From contig JAFTYR010000057.1 of the NCBI GenBank assembly GCA_017461315.1, positions 1-33,974 on the forward strand: a DNA stretch of 33,974 bases. The letters are read 5' to 3'. The translations under genes and the position numbers were made by a program. The notes under the pieces are model-generated. The model did no database searches. It was not told the DNA's origin and saw only the letters and a program-made list of their open reading frames with translations. Origin of the DNA: Burkholderiaceae bacterium (GTDB lineage Bacteria; Pseudomonadota; Gammaproteobacteria; Burkholderiales; Burkholderiaceae_F). This document shows, piece by piece, positions 27,150-33,974 of this stretch (positions are counted from its first letter, which is position 1; each line of letters opens with the position of its first letter).

Positions 27150-28433
27150 TTAAGGGATGCGTGTCTCGTTTGCAAAAAGTTCTTGTACTTCTTCGCGAGG
27201 ACGAATGATGTAAGTTTTATCTCCGTCTACTAGAATTTCTGCTGGACGAACTCGAGTGTTGTAATTTGAGGACATGGACATACCATAGGCACCCGCACTC
27301 AAAAGTGCAAGAATTTGCCCCTGTTCAAGTGATAAAGAGCGATCCTTAGCTAACCAATCTCCAGTTTCGCAAATAGGGCCAACAACGTCCCAAACTTGTT
27401 CGTCATGAGGGAGCTTTTGAGTGTTGACTGGAACAATTTGCATCCAAGCCTGGTAGAGTGTTGGACGGACCATGTCGTTCATCGCAGCGTCAACAATGCA
27501 AAAGTTCTTCTCTTCTCCCTTTTTCAAGTATTCAATTTTGGTTAGAAGGGCGCCCGCATTTCCAACAATTGATCGGCCGGCTTCAAATACCATTTCCAAA
27601 TGATCGTAACCTCGATCACATAAAATTTGTCTGAGGTTGGCGATCAGTTCAGCAGGTGTTGGAGGATTTTCGTTTTGATAGGTAATACCTAAGCCACCAC
27701 CAAAATCGATGTGTTCTAGTTCGATTCCATGCTCTTTGAGTTTATCGATTAAGTCAACGATACGATGGCAAGCATCTAGGAAAGGAGATAGCTCTGTGAG
27801 TTGAGAACCGATATGACAGTCGATTCCGGTAATGTGTAGCTGTTCAGGAAATTGAGCTGCGTGTCGGTAAACATTAAAGGCTTCATTAATAGCGATACCA
27901 AACTTATTTTTTTTCAATCCTGTTGAAATATAAGGATGGGTTTTTGCATCAACATCTGGATTAACTCGAAGAGAAATGCGGGCTCGTTTACCGGTCTGAC
28001 GTGCTGTTTCGATAATACGATCAAGTTCTGGTATTGATTCGACATTAAAGCAGTAGATGTCTGCGTTTAAAGCATCGGTAATTTCCTGAGTGCTTTTCCC
28101 AACGCCGGAGAAGACGACTTTTTTTGTGTCACCACCAGCCGCTTTAACTCGTGCAAGTTCTCCTCCGGAAACAATGTCAAATCCTGCTCCTAATCGAGCT
28201 AAAACATCGATAATAGCTAGATTAGAATTTGCCTTGAGCGCATAGCACATAAGATGTGGGATGCCTTGCAGTGCATCAGCATACCTACGATAGGCAATTT
28301 CGATAGCTTTCCTAGAATAGACATAAAGCGGAGTACCAAAACGAGAAGTCGCTTTTTCTAAATCGACGTCTTCACAGTAAAGGACATGATCCTTCCAGTG
28401 AAAACCATCTTCTGAGGGTAAAGTTAAATCCAT
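27150..28433 (-). CDS. lysA: Diaminopimelate decarboxylase
   Basis: PLP enzyme for the last step of lysine synthesis, meso-diaminopimelate to L-lysine. The 427 residues have the PLP lysine K67 in YALKANSN, HIGSQ (207-211), the phosphate loop GGGLG (245-249), EAGRS (284-288) and the CETGD motif (355-359) that supplies the active-site cysteine and glutamate across the dimer. The start lies 11 bases behind lptM with no Shine-Dalgarno sequence, so coupling to lptM is likely; the pair is conserved in beta- and gammaproteobacteria. Confidence 0.97.
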   Translation of the reverse strand: MDLTLPSEDGFHWKDHVLYCEDVDLEKATSRFGTPLYVYSRKAIEIAYRRYADALQGIPHLMCYALKANSNLAIIDVLARLGAGFDIVSGGELARVKAAGGDTKKVVFSGVGKSTQEITDALNADIYCFNVESIPELDRIIETARQTGKRARISLRVNPDVDAKTHPYISTGLKKNKFGIAINEAFNVYRHAAQFPEQLHITGIDCHIGSQLTELSPFLDACHRIVDLIDKLKEHGIELEHIDFGGGLGITYQNENPPTPAELIANLRQILCDRGYDHLEMVFEAGRSIVGNAGALLTKIEYLKKGEEKNFCIVDAAMNDMVRPTLYQAWMQIVPVNTQKLPHDEQVWDVVGPICETGDWLAKDRSLSLEQGQILALLSAGAYGMSMSSNYNTRVRPAEILVDGDKTYIIRPREEVQELFANETRIP

Positions 28434-28444
28434 AATTAAAAATA

Positions 28445-28684
28445 TCAGTTATTTTCAGAAGGTTTTGATTCAGTATCTACAGATGGTTCTTTAGAGATCT
28501 CAGATTCTGGAGCACTAACTTCTCCCGGCACAGTCGTGCCGTCATTTGTCATCTCATCAATTGCCTTTTCGATTCTACTTAGGTAGGAATCGTTCGGATC
28601 TTCTGGTAGATAAAGAGGCCCTTTAATACCACAAGCTGTCAAGAAAAGACAGGGAAAGAATAAAATGGATATACGTTTCATCAT
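28445..28684 (-). CDS. lptM: LptM-like small lipoprotein (YifL family)
   Basis: LptM assists oxidative maturation of the LptD translocon for lipopolysaccharide in E. coli. This 79-residue protein has a signal peptide ending in the lipobox LTAC, followed by the family core CGIKGPLYLPED, then a Pro/Glu/Ser-rich, low-complexity tail. Two adjacent ATGs (28684 and 28681) fit the family start; an upstream ATG at 28702 would overlap cyaY and lacks support. No clear ribosome binding site is seen. It is divergent from cyaY and precedes lysA, the usual neighbourhood. Confidence 0.85.
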   Translation of the reverse strand: MMKRISILFFPCLFLTACGIKGPLYLPEDPNDSYLSRIEKAIDEMTNDGTTVPGEVSAPESEISKEPSVDTESKPSENN

Positions 28685-28700
28685 AATGACAGAATCTAAC

Positions 28701-28997
28701 ATGACTGACAGCGAATTTCTTGAATTAGCGGAAAAAACATTTATAAAATTAAGTGAGAATCTCGAAAATCGATTTTCAGAACTCGATACTTTTACTGAAG
28801 GACGTGTTTTGAACTTAGAAATGGATTCAGGTGTTAAGGTGGTTCTTAATATTCAAGAGGCGATGCGACAAATTTGGCTAGCAAGCCCACTAGGCGGTTT
28901 TCGTTACGATTTGGTAGAAGGTAGTGATTGGCGTAATACTAAAACAGGTACCTTGCTACTAGAAGATGTTCTGAAGGCTCTTGGAGCAAATAAATGA
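28701..28997 (+). CDS. cyaY: CyaY, bacterial frataxin
   Basis: Iron-binding regulator of the ISC iron-sulfur cluster machinery. The start MTDSEFLELAEKTF (28701, 98 residues) matches the E. coli protein (106 residues); two earlier in-frame ATGs (28665 and 28686) would place the start inside or nearer lptM. The acidic first helix, the sheet with QIWLASPLGGFRYDL and the end of the fold are present. A possible -10 TAAAAT at 28661-28666 lies within the opposing lptM. The stop overlaps folP by ATGA. Confidence 0.9.
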   Translation: MTDSEFLELAEKTFIKLSENLENRFSELDTFTEGRVLNLEMDSGVKVVLNIQEAMRQIWLASPLGGFRYDLVEGSDWRNTKTGTLLLEDVLKALGANK

Positions 28998-29842
28998 CAA
29001 TAAGTAATTGGCGCTGTGGAAAATTTAGTATTCCATTAGATAAGCCATGTGTTATGGGTATCGTAAACGTTACTCCAGATTCATTTAGTGATGGAGGTCG
29101 TTGGTCGACAAAAGATCGAGCTGTAGAACACGCATTACAACTTCAAAAGGAAGGTGCCGATATTTTGGATATCGGAGGAGAATCGACGCGACCTGGAGCG
29201 AAAGAAGTTTCGCTAAATGAGGAATTAGATCGTGTGATTCCTGTAATAGAAGAACTGTCTCATTGTGGTTTACCGATCTCTGTAGATACGAGTAAACCTC
29301 AGGTAATGAAAGAAGCTGTAAAAGCTGGTGCTTCAATTGTTAATGATGTTTTTGCCCTACAGGCACCAGGTGCAAAGGAAGTTGTTGCACAAGAGGATTG
29401 TGGTGTGTGTCTTATGCATATACAAGGGACACCATGTTTGATGCAACGAAATCCTAAATATGATGATTTAATGCAAGAAGTTAAATCTTTTTTGTTAACT
29501 CAGACTCAACAATTAGAGACATTAGGTGTAGAGTCTGAAAGGATTTGTTTAGATCCAGGATTTGGATTTGGTAAAACAGTTTCTCAAAATTTTGAGTTAT
29601 TAAATAAAGCGAAAGAGTTCGTTCAACTAGGTTATCCCGTGCTTTACGGAATGAGTCGAAAATCAAGTTTGGGAAGAGTAACAGGAATCAATGTTCCCTC
29701 AGAGCGAATGGTCGCATCAGTAGTTGCACATTTAATTGCTGTACAAAATGGAGTGCAAATTATACGGGTTCATGACGTCGCAGCAACTGTGCAGGCACTA
29801 AAAATTTGGAATAGTACCCAATACTATAAGGAGCTTTTATGA
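28994..29842 (+). CDS. folP: Dihydropteroate synthase
   Basis: Joins para-aminobenzoate to dihydropterin pyrophosphate in folate synthesis; target of sulfonamides. The 282 residues contain [15 protein letters not shown] (21-35), GESTRPG (62-68), the LMHIQGTP segment, DPGFGFGKT and GMSRKSSLG. The sulfonamide-contact loops show no insertion, so nothing points to a resistant form. ATGA overlaps on both sides couple it to cyaY and glmM. In many Burkholderiales ftsH precedes folP; here cyaY does. Confidence 0.97.
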   Translation: MTISNWRCGKFSIPLDKPCVMGIVNVTPDSFSDGGRWSTKDRAVEHALQLQKEGADILDIGGESTRPGAKEVSLNEELDRVIPVIEELSHCGLPISVDTSKPQVMKEAVKAGASIVNDVFALQAPGAKEVVAQEDCGVCLMHIQGTPCLMQRNPKYDDLMQEVKSFLLTQTQQLETLGVESERICLDPGFGFGKTVSQNFELLNKAKEFVQLGYPVLYGMSRKSSLGRVTGINVPSERMVASVVAHLIAVQNGVQIIRVHDVAATVQALKIWNSTQYYKELL

Positions 29843-31170
29843 GTCGTAAGTATTTCGGAACAGACGGAGTTAGAGGTCGCGTCGGTAGAAAACCCATTAC
29901 ACCAGAATTTGCTTTGTTGTTAGCTCAAGCAGCGGGTCGAGTACTGAAGCGTGAAAGCTCAACTGGAGAAGTAACGGTTTTTATAGGTAAAGATACTCGT
30001 GTTTCTGGTTATATGCTCGAAGCTGCGCTTCAGTCCGGTTTCTTGAGCGCCGGGGTCAACGTTGTATTAGGTGGGCCTTTACCTACTCCAGCAGTTGCTT
30101 ATCTAACTCGAGCATTAAGACTTGATGCGGGTGTTGTGATTTCCGCCTCTCATAATCCTTTCTACGACAACGGCATTAAATTCTTTTCCGCTCAGGGAAC
30201 AAAGCTTCCGGATGATATAGAAGAAGAAATTGAAGAGGAAATGAATCGAGGCTATGAATGTGTTGATAGTGCTAAGTTAGGAAAAGCAAAGCGACTAGAC
30301 GATGCTGCAGGTCGTTACATCGAATTCTGTAAAAGCACTATTTCCTCTGATGTTGATCTGAAGGGCATGAGACTTTATGTCGATACGGCTAACGGTGCTG
30401 CATACCACATTGCTCCTGATGTATATCATGAACTTGGTGCTACTGTTGTAGCAGATGGCAATCATCCGGATGGCTTTAATATTAATCAGGACGTTGGTGC
30501 AACTCATACAGATACTTTGCCAGAGCGAGTAAAAGCGGCGGGTTGTGAATTAGGTATCGCTCTTGATGGTGATGCAGATCGCTTGATTATGGCAGACGAG
30601 AATCGTGTATATAACGGAGATCAACTACTGTATCTTATTGCTCGTTGTCGTATGGCAAAAAGAGGATTGGATGGCGTTGTTGGAACCTTAATGACTAATT
30701 TTGCTGTCGAACAACGATTCCATGACTTAAACATTCCTTTTTTCAGAGCTAAAGTTGGTGATCGTTATGTACTTGAGGTTCTTAAACAGCAAGGTCTTCA
30801 GTTGGGTGGGGAAGGTTCTGGTCACGTTATTGTTCTAGATAAACAAACTACGGGTGATGGCATTGTCACAAGTCTTCAAGTGCTTTCTGCATTGAAGCGC
30901 TCTGGTAAAACAATTGCTGAGTATATTTCAGACCTTACTTTAACTCCACAAGTATTAATCAATCGTAAATACGCAAATGGTTACGATTGGAAGGCAGATG
31001 AGCAGTTAGCTGAAGAGATTAAGAAAGCCGAAAAAATGCTTGATGGCTCAGGGCGTGTGTTGATTCGTGCATCTGGTACAGAGCCGTTAATCCGAGTCAT
31101 GATCGAAGCTGAAGATGCGGAATTGGCTCAACGTTTGGCTACAGCGATTGCAGACAAAATACCTCAATAG
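29839..31170 (+). CDS. glmM: Phosphoglucosamine mutase
   Basis: Converts glucosamine-6-phosphate to glucosamine-1-phosphate for UDP-GlcNAc, hence peptidoglycan and lipopolysaccharide. The 443 residues (E. coli 445) have the phosphoserine loop ISASHNP with S104, the metal loop DGDADR (243-248), and the sugar and phosphate loops GEGSGH and [12 protein letters not shown] near the C-terminus. ATGA overlap with folP. It ends one base before the Pho box of phoB. Confidence 0.97.
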   Translation: MSRKYFGTDGVRGRVGRKPITPEFALLLAQAAGRVLKRESSTGEVTVFIGKDTRVSGYMLEAALQSGFLSAGVNVVLGGPLPTPAVAYLTRALRLDAGVVISASHNPFYDNGIKFFSAQGTKLPDDIEEEIEEEMNRGYECVDSAKLGKAKRLDDAAGRYIEFCKSTISSDVDLKGMRLYVDTANGAAYHIAPDVYHELGATVVADGNHPDGFNINQDVGATHTDTLPERVKAAGCELGIALDGDADRLIMADENRVYNGDQLLYLIARCRMAKRGLDGVVGTLMTNFAVEQRFHDLNIPFFRAKVGDRYVLEVLKQQGLQLGGEGSGHVIVLDKQTTGDGIVTSLQVLSALKRSGKTIAEYISDLTLTPQVLINRKYANGYDWKADEQLAEEIKKAEKMLDGSGRVLIRASGTEPLIRVMIEAEDAELAQRLATAIADKIPQ

Positions 31171-31192
31171 TTGTCATCGTTTTGTCATATAA
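31171..31192 (+). promoter_or_regulatory. Pho box upstream of phoB
   Basis: Two direct TTGTCAT repeats at 31171-31177 and 31182-31188, exactly 11 bases apart, match the PhoB binding site (two 11-bp units). It begins directly after the glmM stop and lies about 40 bases before phoB, so PhoB should activate its own operon. A -10 box around 31199-31204 is poor, as is common for activated promoters. Confidence 0.88.
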
Positions 31193-31232
31193 ATCGGTTA
31201 ACCTTGCCCGGAAAAATTAGAGGTAAAAATAA

Positions 31233-31937
31233 ATGACAATCAATGTACTTATCGTTGAGGATGAACCGGCAATTCAGGAACTGATCGCCTATACCTGTAG
31301 AACGAGTGGTTTTGAAGTGGCTCGAGCTAGTAATGTGGGTGAGGCACGCAAAATTCTTGAATTTAAATTGCCTGATCTGATTTTACTTGATTGGATGCTT
31401 CCTGATCTTTCTGGTCTTGAATGGCTTCGTATGCTACGTAGAAATGAAGCTACAAGGGCCTTACCAGTTATTATGCTTACGGCAAGAGGGCAAGAAGATG
31501 ATAAGGTTGCCGGACTTGAAGCGGGTGCTGATGATTATGTTGTAAAACCATTTTCGCCACGAGAACTAGTGGCTCGAATCCGAGCGGCGATTCGTCGAAA
31601 TAGTGGAGAACAAGAACTGGGCGATAAAATTGTATGTGGCAATCTCACCATTGATTTTGATCGTTTTGAAGCAAAAGTTGGAGAAGAATTGTTAAAGCTA
31701 TCTGTTGTTGAATTTAAGATTCTGTCCCTTTTTGCTAAGCATCCAGGAAGAGTCTACTCTCGTCAACAAGTTATCGATAAAGTCTGGGGTTATGGAGCCT
31801 GTATAGACGAAAGAACAGTTGACGTACATATGTTGAGATTACGTAAGCATCTGTCCGGTACTAGTTTCGAAGATTTTATTGAGACAGTTCGAGGACTCGG
31901 TTATCGAGCGGTTGAACCATTCGGTTCGTTAAAATGA
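31233..31937 (+). CDS. phoB: Phosphate-regulon response regulator PhoB
   Basis: OmpR-type transcription factor activated by phosphorylation when phosphate is scarce. The 234 residues have a receiver domain with the acidic pocket near residues 9-11, phosphorylation site D53 (LLDWMLPD), T83 and K105, and a winged-helix DNA-binding domain (about 130-228) with the typical ERTVDVHMLRLRKHL and VRGLGYR. The upstream Pho box makes PhoB more likely than another OmpR member. Its stop overlaps phoR by ATGA. The pst genes that usually precede it in Burkholderiales are missing. Confidence 0.94.
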   Translation: MTINVLIVEDEPAIQELIAYTCRTSGFEVARASNVGEARKILEFKLPDLILLDWMLPDLSGLEWLRMLRRNEATRALPVIMLTARGQEDDKVAGLEAGADDYVVKPFSPRELVARIRAAIRRNSGEQELGDKIVCGNLTIDFDRFEAKVGEELLKLSVVEFKILSLFAKHPGRVYSRQQVIDKVWGYGACIDERTVDVHMLRLRKHLSGTSFEDFIETVRGLGYRAVEPFGSLK

Positions 31938-33235
31938 TCCAGTTCTTTTTACGATATGCTTACTCCTCGATAATTTGTGTGCTATGTGTCGGCCTAGGAG
32001 TAGGTTTGTTTTTTGGTGTTATAGTTGGTTTAGCTGTTGCATTAATATCGATTGTTATTCTTTTTACACTACATCTTCGTTATTTCAAAATTTTCATTGA
32101 GTGGCTTGAATCTCCGAGTTTAGATCCTCTTCCTGAAGCAAAGGGACTATGGGGAACTATCTTTCTAAAGGTCTATAAAGCACGGAAGAAAACCGAAAAA
32201 AATGCGCTAAAACTCCATGAAAAAGAACAGCGATTTAGACAGACCTTAAATTCTTTGCCTGATGGCGTGATCTTGGTACGTAAGCATTGGGAAATTGAAC
32301 TTTTAAATCCGATCGCAGAACGTGATTTTGGTTTGAATGGTTCAGAAGATATCGGTAAAAGATTAACAGACGTCTATAAAGATCCTGAATTCGTTCGATA
32401 TATTCTCAGTGGTTCTTGGGAACAATCGATGATTCTGACCCCTGCAGATGGTAGAAAGATTGAATTACGAGTATTTCCTGCAGGAAAAAAATATTGGATT
32501 GTTGTTTCTCGTGACGAAACAGAAATTATGCGAGCTGATGCAATGAGGCGTGATTTTGTTGCAAATGTTTCACATGAATTGAGAACACCGCTTACCGTGA
32601 TTAAGGGGTTCTTGGAACTTCAAGGCGACAATCCTACAGCAACAGATGAGGAACGGTTACATTGGAAAATGATGACCGATCAGGCTGAGCGTATGGGAGC
32701 TTTGGTCGATGATCTTTTAACTTTATCTAGATTAGAGCGCGATTCTGCTCCTGCAGTAAAAACAGAAGTAGATCCTCAGGAGTTACTAGAGCATGCCGTA
32801 GAAGACGGAGCTAGCCTTTCTCAGGGGCGTCACTGTATTACGGTGACACATATAGCTTCTGAGATCATTCTTGGCGATATTAAAGAAATGCGAAGCGCCG
32901 TTACTAATTTGGTCACAAATGCTGTTCGTTATACCCCTGATGGTGGAAAAATCAATATTTCATGGACCGTTATTGATGGCGAAGGACATATTGATGTATC
33001 CGATAATGGTGTTGGAATTGCACCAGAAGATATTTCTCGTGTGACAGAACGTTTTTACCGATCTGATAAATCTAGATCAAGAGAAACCGGTGGTACAGGA
33101 CTTGGTTTGGCGATTGTGAAACATGTGTTGTTCCGTCATCAGGCTAAATTACAGATTGAATCGAAACTAGGGGAAGGCTCAATATTTCGCATTGTGATTC
33201 CGGGTTCTCGTATTAGCAAAAGAAAAGAAAACTAA
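31934..33235 (+). CDS. phoR: Phosphate-regulon sensor histidine kinase PhoR
   Basis: Membrane kinase and phosphatase of PhoB. The 433 residues show two N-terminal hydrophobic segments close together (about 11-47) with almost no periplasmic loop, as in known PhoR, then a linker and PAS-like domain (about 100-200), the H-box VSHELRTPL with H214, and an ATPase domain with the N-box (NLVTNAVRYTPDGG), DNGVGIAPED and GGTGLGL. PhoR does not sense phosphate itself but through the transporter and PhoU, so the missing pst-phoU genes leave its input partner open. Confidence 0.94.
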   Translation: MIQFFLRYAYSSIICVLCVGLGVGLFFGVIVGLAVALISIVILFTLHLRYFKIFIEWLESPSLDPLPEAKGLWGTIFLKVYKARKKTEKNALKLHEKEQRFRQTLNSLPDGVILVRKHWEIELLNPIAERDFGLNGSEDIGKRLTDVYKDPEFVRYILSGSWEQSMILTPADGRKIELRVFPAGKKYWIVVSRDETEIMRADAMRRDFVANVSHELRTPLTVIKGFLELQGDNPTATDEERLHWKMMTDQAERMGALVDDLLTLSRLERDSAPAVKTEVDPQELLEHAVEDGASLSQGRHCITVTHIASEIILGDIKEMRSAVTNLVTNAVRYTPDGGKINISWTVIDGEGHIDVSDNGVGIAPEDISRVTERFYRSDKSRSRETGGTGLGLAIVKHVLFRHQAKLQIESKLGEGSIFRIVIPGSRISKRKEN

Positions 33236-33253
33236 AAATTTTTAGAAACGTGG

Positions 33254-33282
33254 TTGCAAAGAAAAAAAACGTATGCTATAGT
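33254..33282 (+). promoter_or_regulatory. Promoter of the tRNA cluster
   Basis: TTGCAA (33254-33259), a 17-bp spacer and TATAGT (33277-33282) with an extended -10 TG (TGCTATAGT); the start is expected near 33289, six bases before tRNA-Pro. It shares the -35 box with the rplC and rplN promoters. Confidence 0.85.
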
Positions 33283-33294
33283 TCATTTCCTCGT

Positions 33295-33371
33295 CGGGGT
33301 GTAGCGCAGTCCGGTAGCGCACCTGCTTTGGGAGCAGAGGGTCGGGAGTTCGAATCTCTCCACCCCGACCA
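33295..33371 (+). tRNA. tRNA-Pro (anticodon TGG)
   Basis: 77 bases with encoded CCA. Acceptor CGGGGTG pairs CACCCCG; D-arm GCGC/GCGC; the anticodon loop TTTGGGA gives TGG; T-arm GGGAG-TTCGAAT-CTCTC. The first anticodon-stem pair (27-43) is a C/A mismatch. Confidence 0.96.
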
Positions 33372-33411
33372 GAATTTTGAACAAGTTCAGTTCAACCGGT
33401 ACAAGGATCGT

Positions 33412-33488
33412 CCACCCGTAGCTCAGCTGGATAGAGCATCGGCCTTCTAAGCCGAGGGTCACAGGTTCGAATCCTGTCGGGCGGACCA
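33412..33488 (+). tRNA. tRNA-Arg (anticodon TCT)
   Basis: 77 bases with encoded CCA. D-arm GCTC/GAGC, anticodon stem TCGGC/GCCGA with loop CTTCTAA giving TCT, T-arm ACAGG-TTCGAAT-CCTGT. Acceptor CCACCCG against CGGGCGG leaves an A/C mismatch at position 3-70; discriminator base A. Confidence 0.94.
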
Positions 33489-33497
33489 GAGTTTAGT

Positions 33498-33574
33498 GGT
33501 ACGAGTAGCTCAGTTGGTAGAGTCCCGGATTGTGATTCCGGTTGTCGTGGGTTCGAGTCCCATCTCGTACCCCA
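33498..33574 (+). tRNA. tRNA-His (anticodon GTG)
   Basis: 77 bases including the extra G at position -1 (33498), the hallmark of tRNA-His, facing discriminator C; CCA is encoded. Acceptor GTACGAG/CTCGTAC is perfect, and the anticodon loop TTGTGAT gives GTG. The D-stem ends in a G/T pair. Confidence 0.96.
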
Positions 33575-33589
33575 CTTAGTGTGGGAAAC

Positions 33590-33620
33590 GTCGCTTACGA
33601 TAAGTAACCGGCGATTTTTT
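33590..33620 (+). terminator. Terminator of the tRNA cluster
   Basis: GTCGC-TTAC (33590-33598) pairs with GTAA and GCGAT (33604-33607, 33611-33615) with a 3-base bulge, followed by TTTTT. A smaller CCCAC/GTGGG hairpin overlaps the tRNA-His 3' end and may mark the processing site. Confidence 0.7.
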
Positions 33621-33974
33621 GTATCCGAATTTGTGGTGGTAATGGTTTATTGAGCGACCGAAGTCCAAACCATCTCGCATCAAGTATGAATCCTTAGAAT
33701 ATCTACACTGAACCTTGCAGGTTTCAAATTTATAGATTTGGTCAGATTTACTTTAGTCATCCGAATCAACTCTCACTCTAGCTTGGAGAGGTCGTTACTG
33801 ATAATACATGGTTATGTTATCAATTCGATAAAGTTGATTTGTTTCTAATGGATTTAGATACACCATAAGATAGATCAGGATGAGGCTAATAATTGAGTTA
33901 ACGTATTCTTCTCCCAACTCATTAGAATCAATGAGTTAGGAGAAATTGTATTTGAACTTGGTATATTTTTATCC
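33621..33974. other. Intergenic DNA without recognisable gene
   Basis: About 350 bases to the window edge without a convincing ORF, RNA gene or promoter. The only strong structure is an inverted repeat, TTCTCC-C-AACTCATT (33909-33923) with AATGAGTT-A-GGAGAA (33930-33944): 14 of 15 positions pair, loop of 6. It has no T run directly behind it on either strand. Confidence 0.55.

Noticed and set aside
33232..33245. CTAAAAATTTTTAG palindrome at the phoR stop as terminator
   Set aside because: All A/T apart from the ends and without a loop; as RNA it would be too weak, and the T run is part of the stem.

Overview
This window is chromosomal DNA from a proteobacterium, most likely a betaproteobacterium of the order Burkholderiales. 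The proteins look beta-type (EF-Tu, S3 with a long basic tail, the alpha subunit). The order cyaY/lptM/lysA and folP-glmM-phoB-phoR is a remnant of betaproteobacterial layouts. The moderate GC content and the secreted fumarate-reductase-like flavoprotein with its flavin transferase would fit an anaerobic gut lineage such as Sutterellaceae; that family assignment is inference, not shown by the sequence.

Bases 1-3712 hold the 3' part of fusA, then tuf and rpsJ, closed by a strong intrinsic terminator. Bases 3749-6252 hold a two-gene minus-strand module: a periplasmic fumarate-reductase-type flavoprotein with a complete active site and no haem domain, and an ApbE flavin transferase. The module sits exactly where rplC normally follows rpsJ, so the S10 operon is split. 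The remainder (rplC to rpsQ, 6473-11211) has its own promoter and a leader with a terminator-like hairpin. The spc genes (rplN to secY, 11462-16919) and alpha genes (rpmJ to rplQ, 17074-20414) follow in standard order, but infA is absent between secY and rpmJ.

The ribosomal block carries four well-formed sigma70-type promoters, before rplC, rplN, rpmJ and rplQ, each with a 17-bp spacer and a GC-rich discriminator. At the three that lie inside co-directional gene runs (rplN, rpmJ, rplQ), an inverted repeat brackets the -10 box and its right arm covers the expected transcription start. Read-through RNA would therefore fold a hairpin that newly initiated RNA cannot. This nested promoter/hairpin design is the most unusual regulatory pattern in the window.

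Bases 20495-24015 hold hslR, a LysE/RhtB-type exporter and a long PiT phosphate transporter fused to a PhoU-like helical tail, with a perfect 16-bp palindrome at its predicted start site. Bases 24110-28684 are minus-strand: hemB and engB (one operon), guaC, lysA and lptM. Bases 28701-31170 are cyaY-folP-glmM, joined by ATGA overlaps. phoB-phoR follow behind a clear Pho box directly after glmM. The pstSCAB-phoU block usual at this place in Burkholderiales is missing, which makes the PiT-PhoU fusion a candidate for the phosphate-sensing partner. A tRNA-Pro/Arg/His cluster with its own strong promoter and terminator ends the window, followed by about 350 bp without a recognisable gene.
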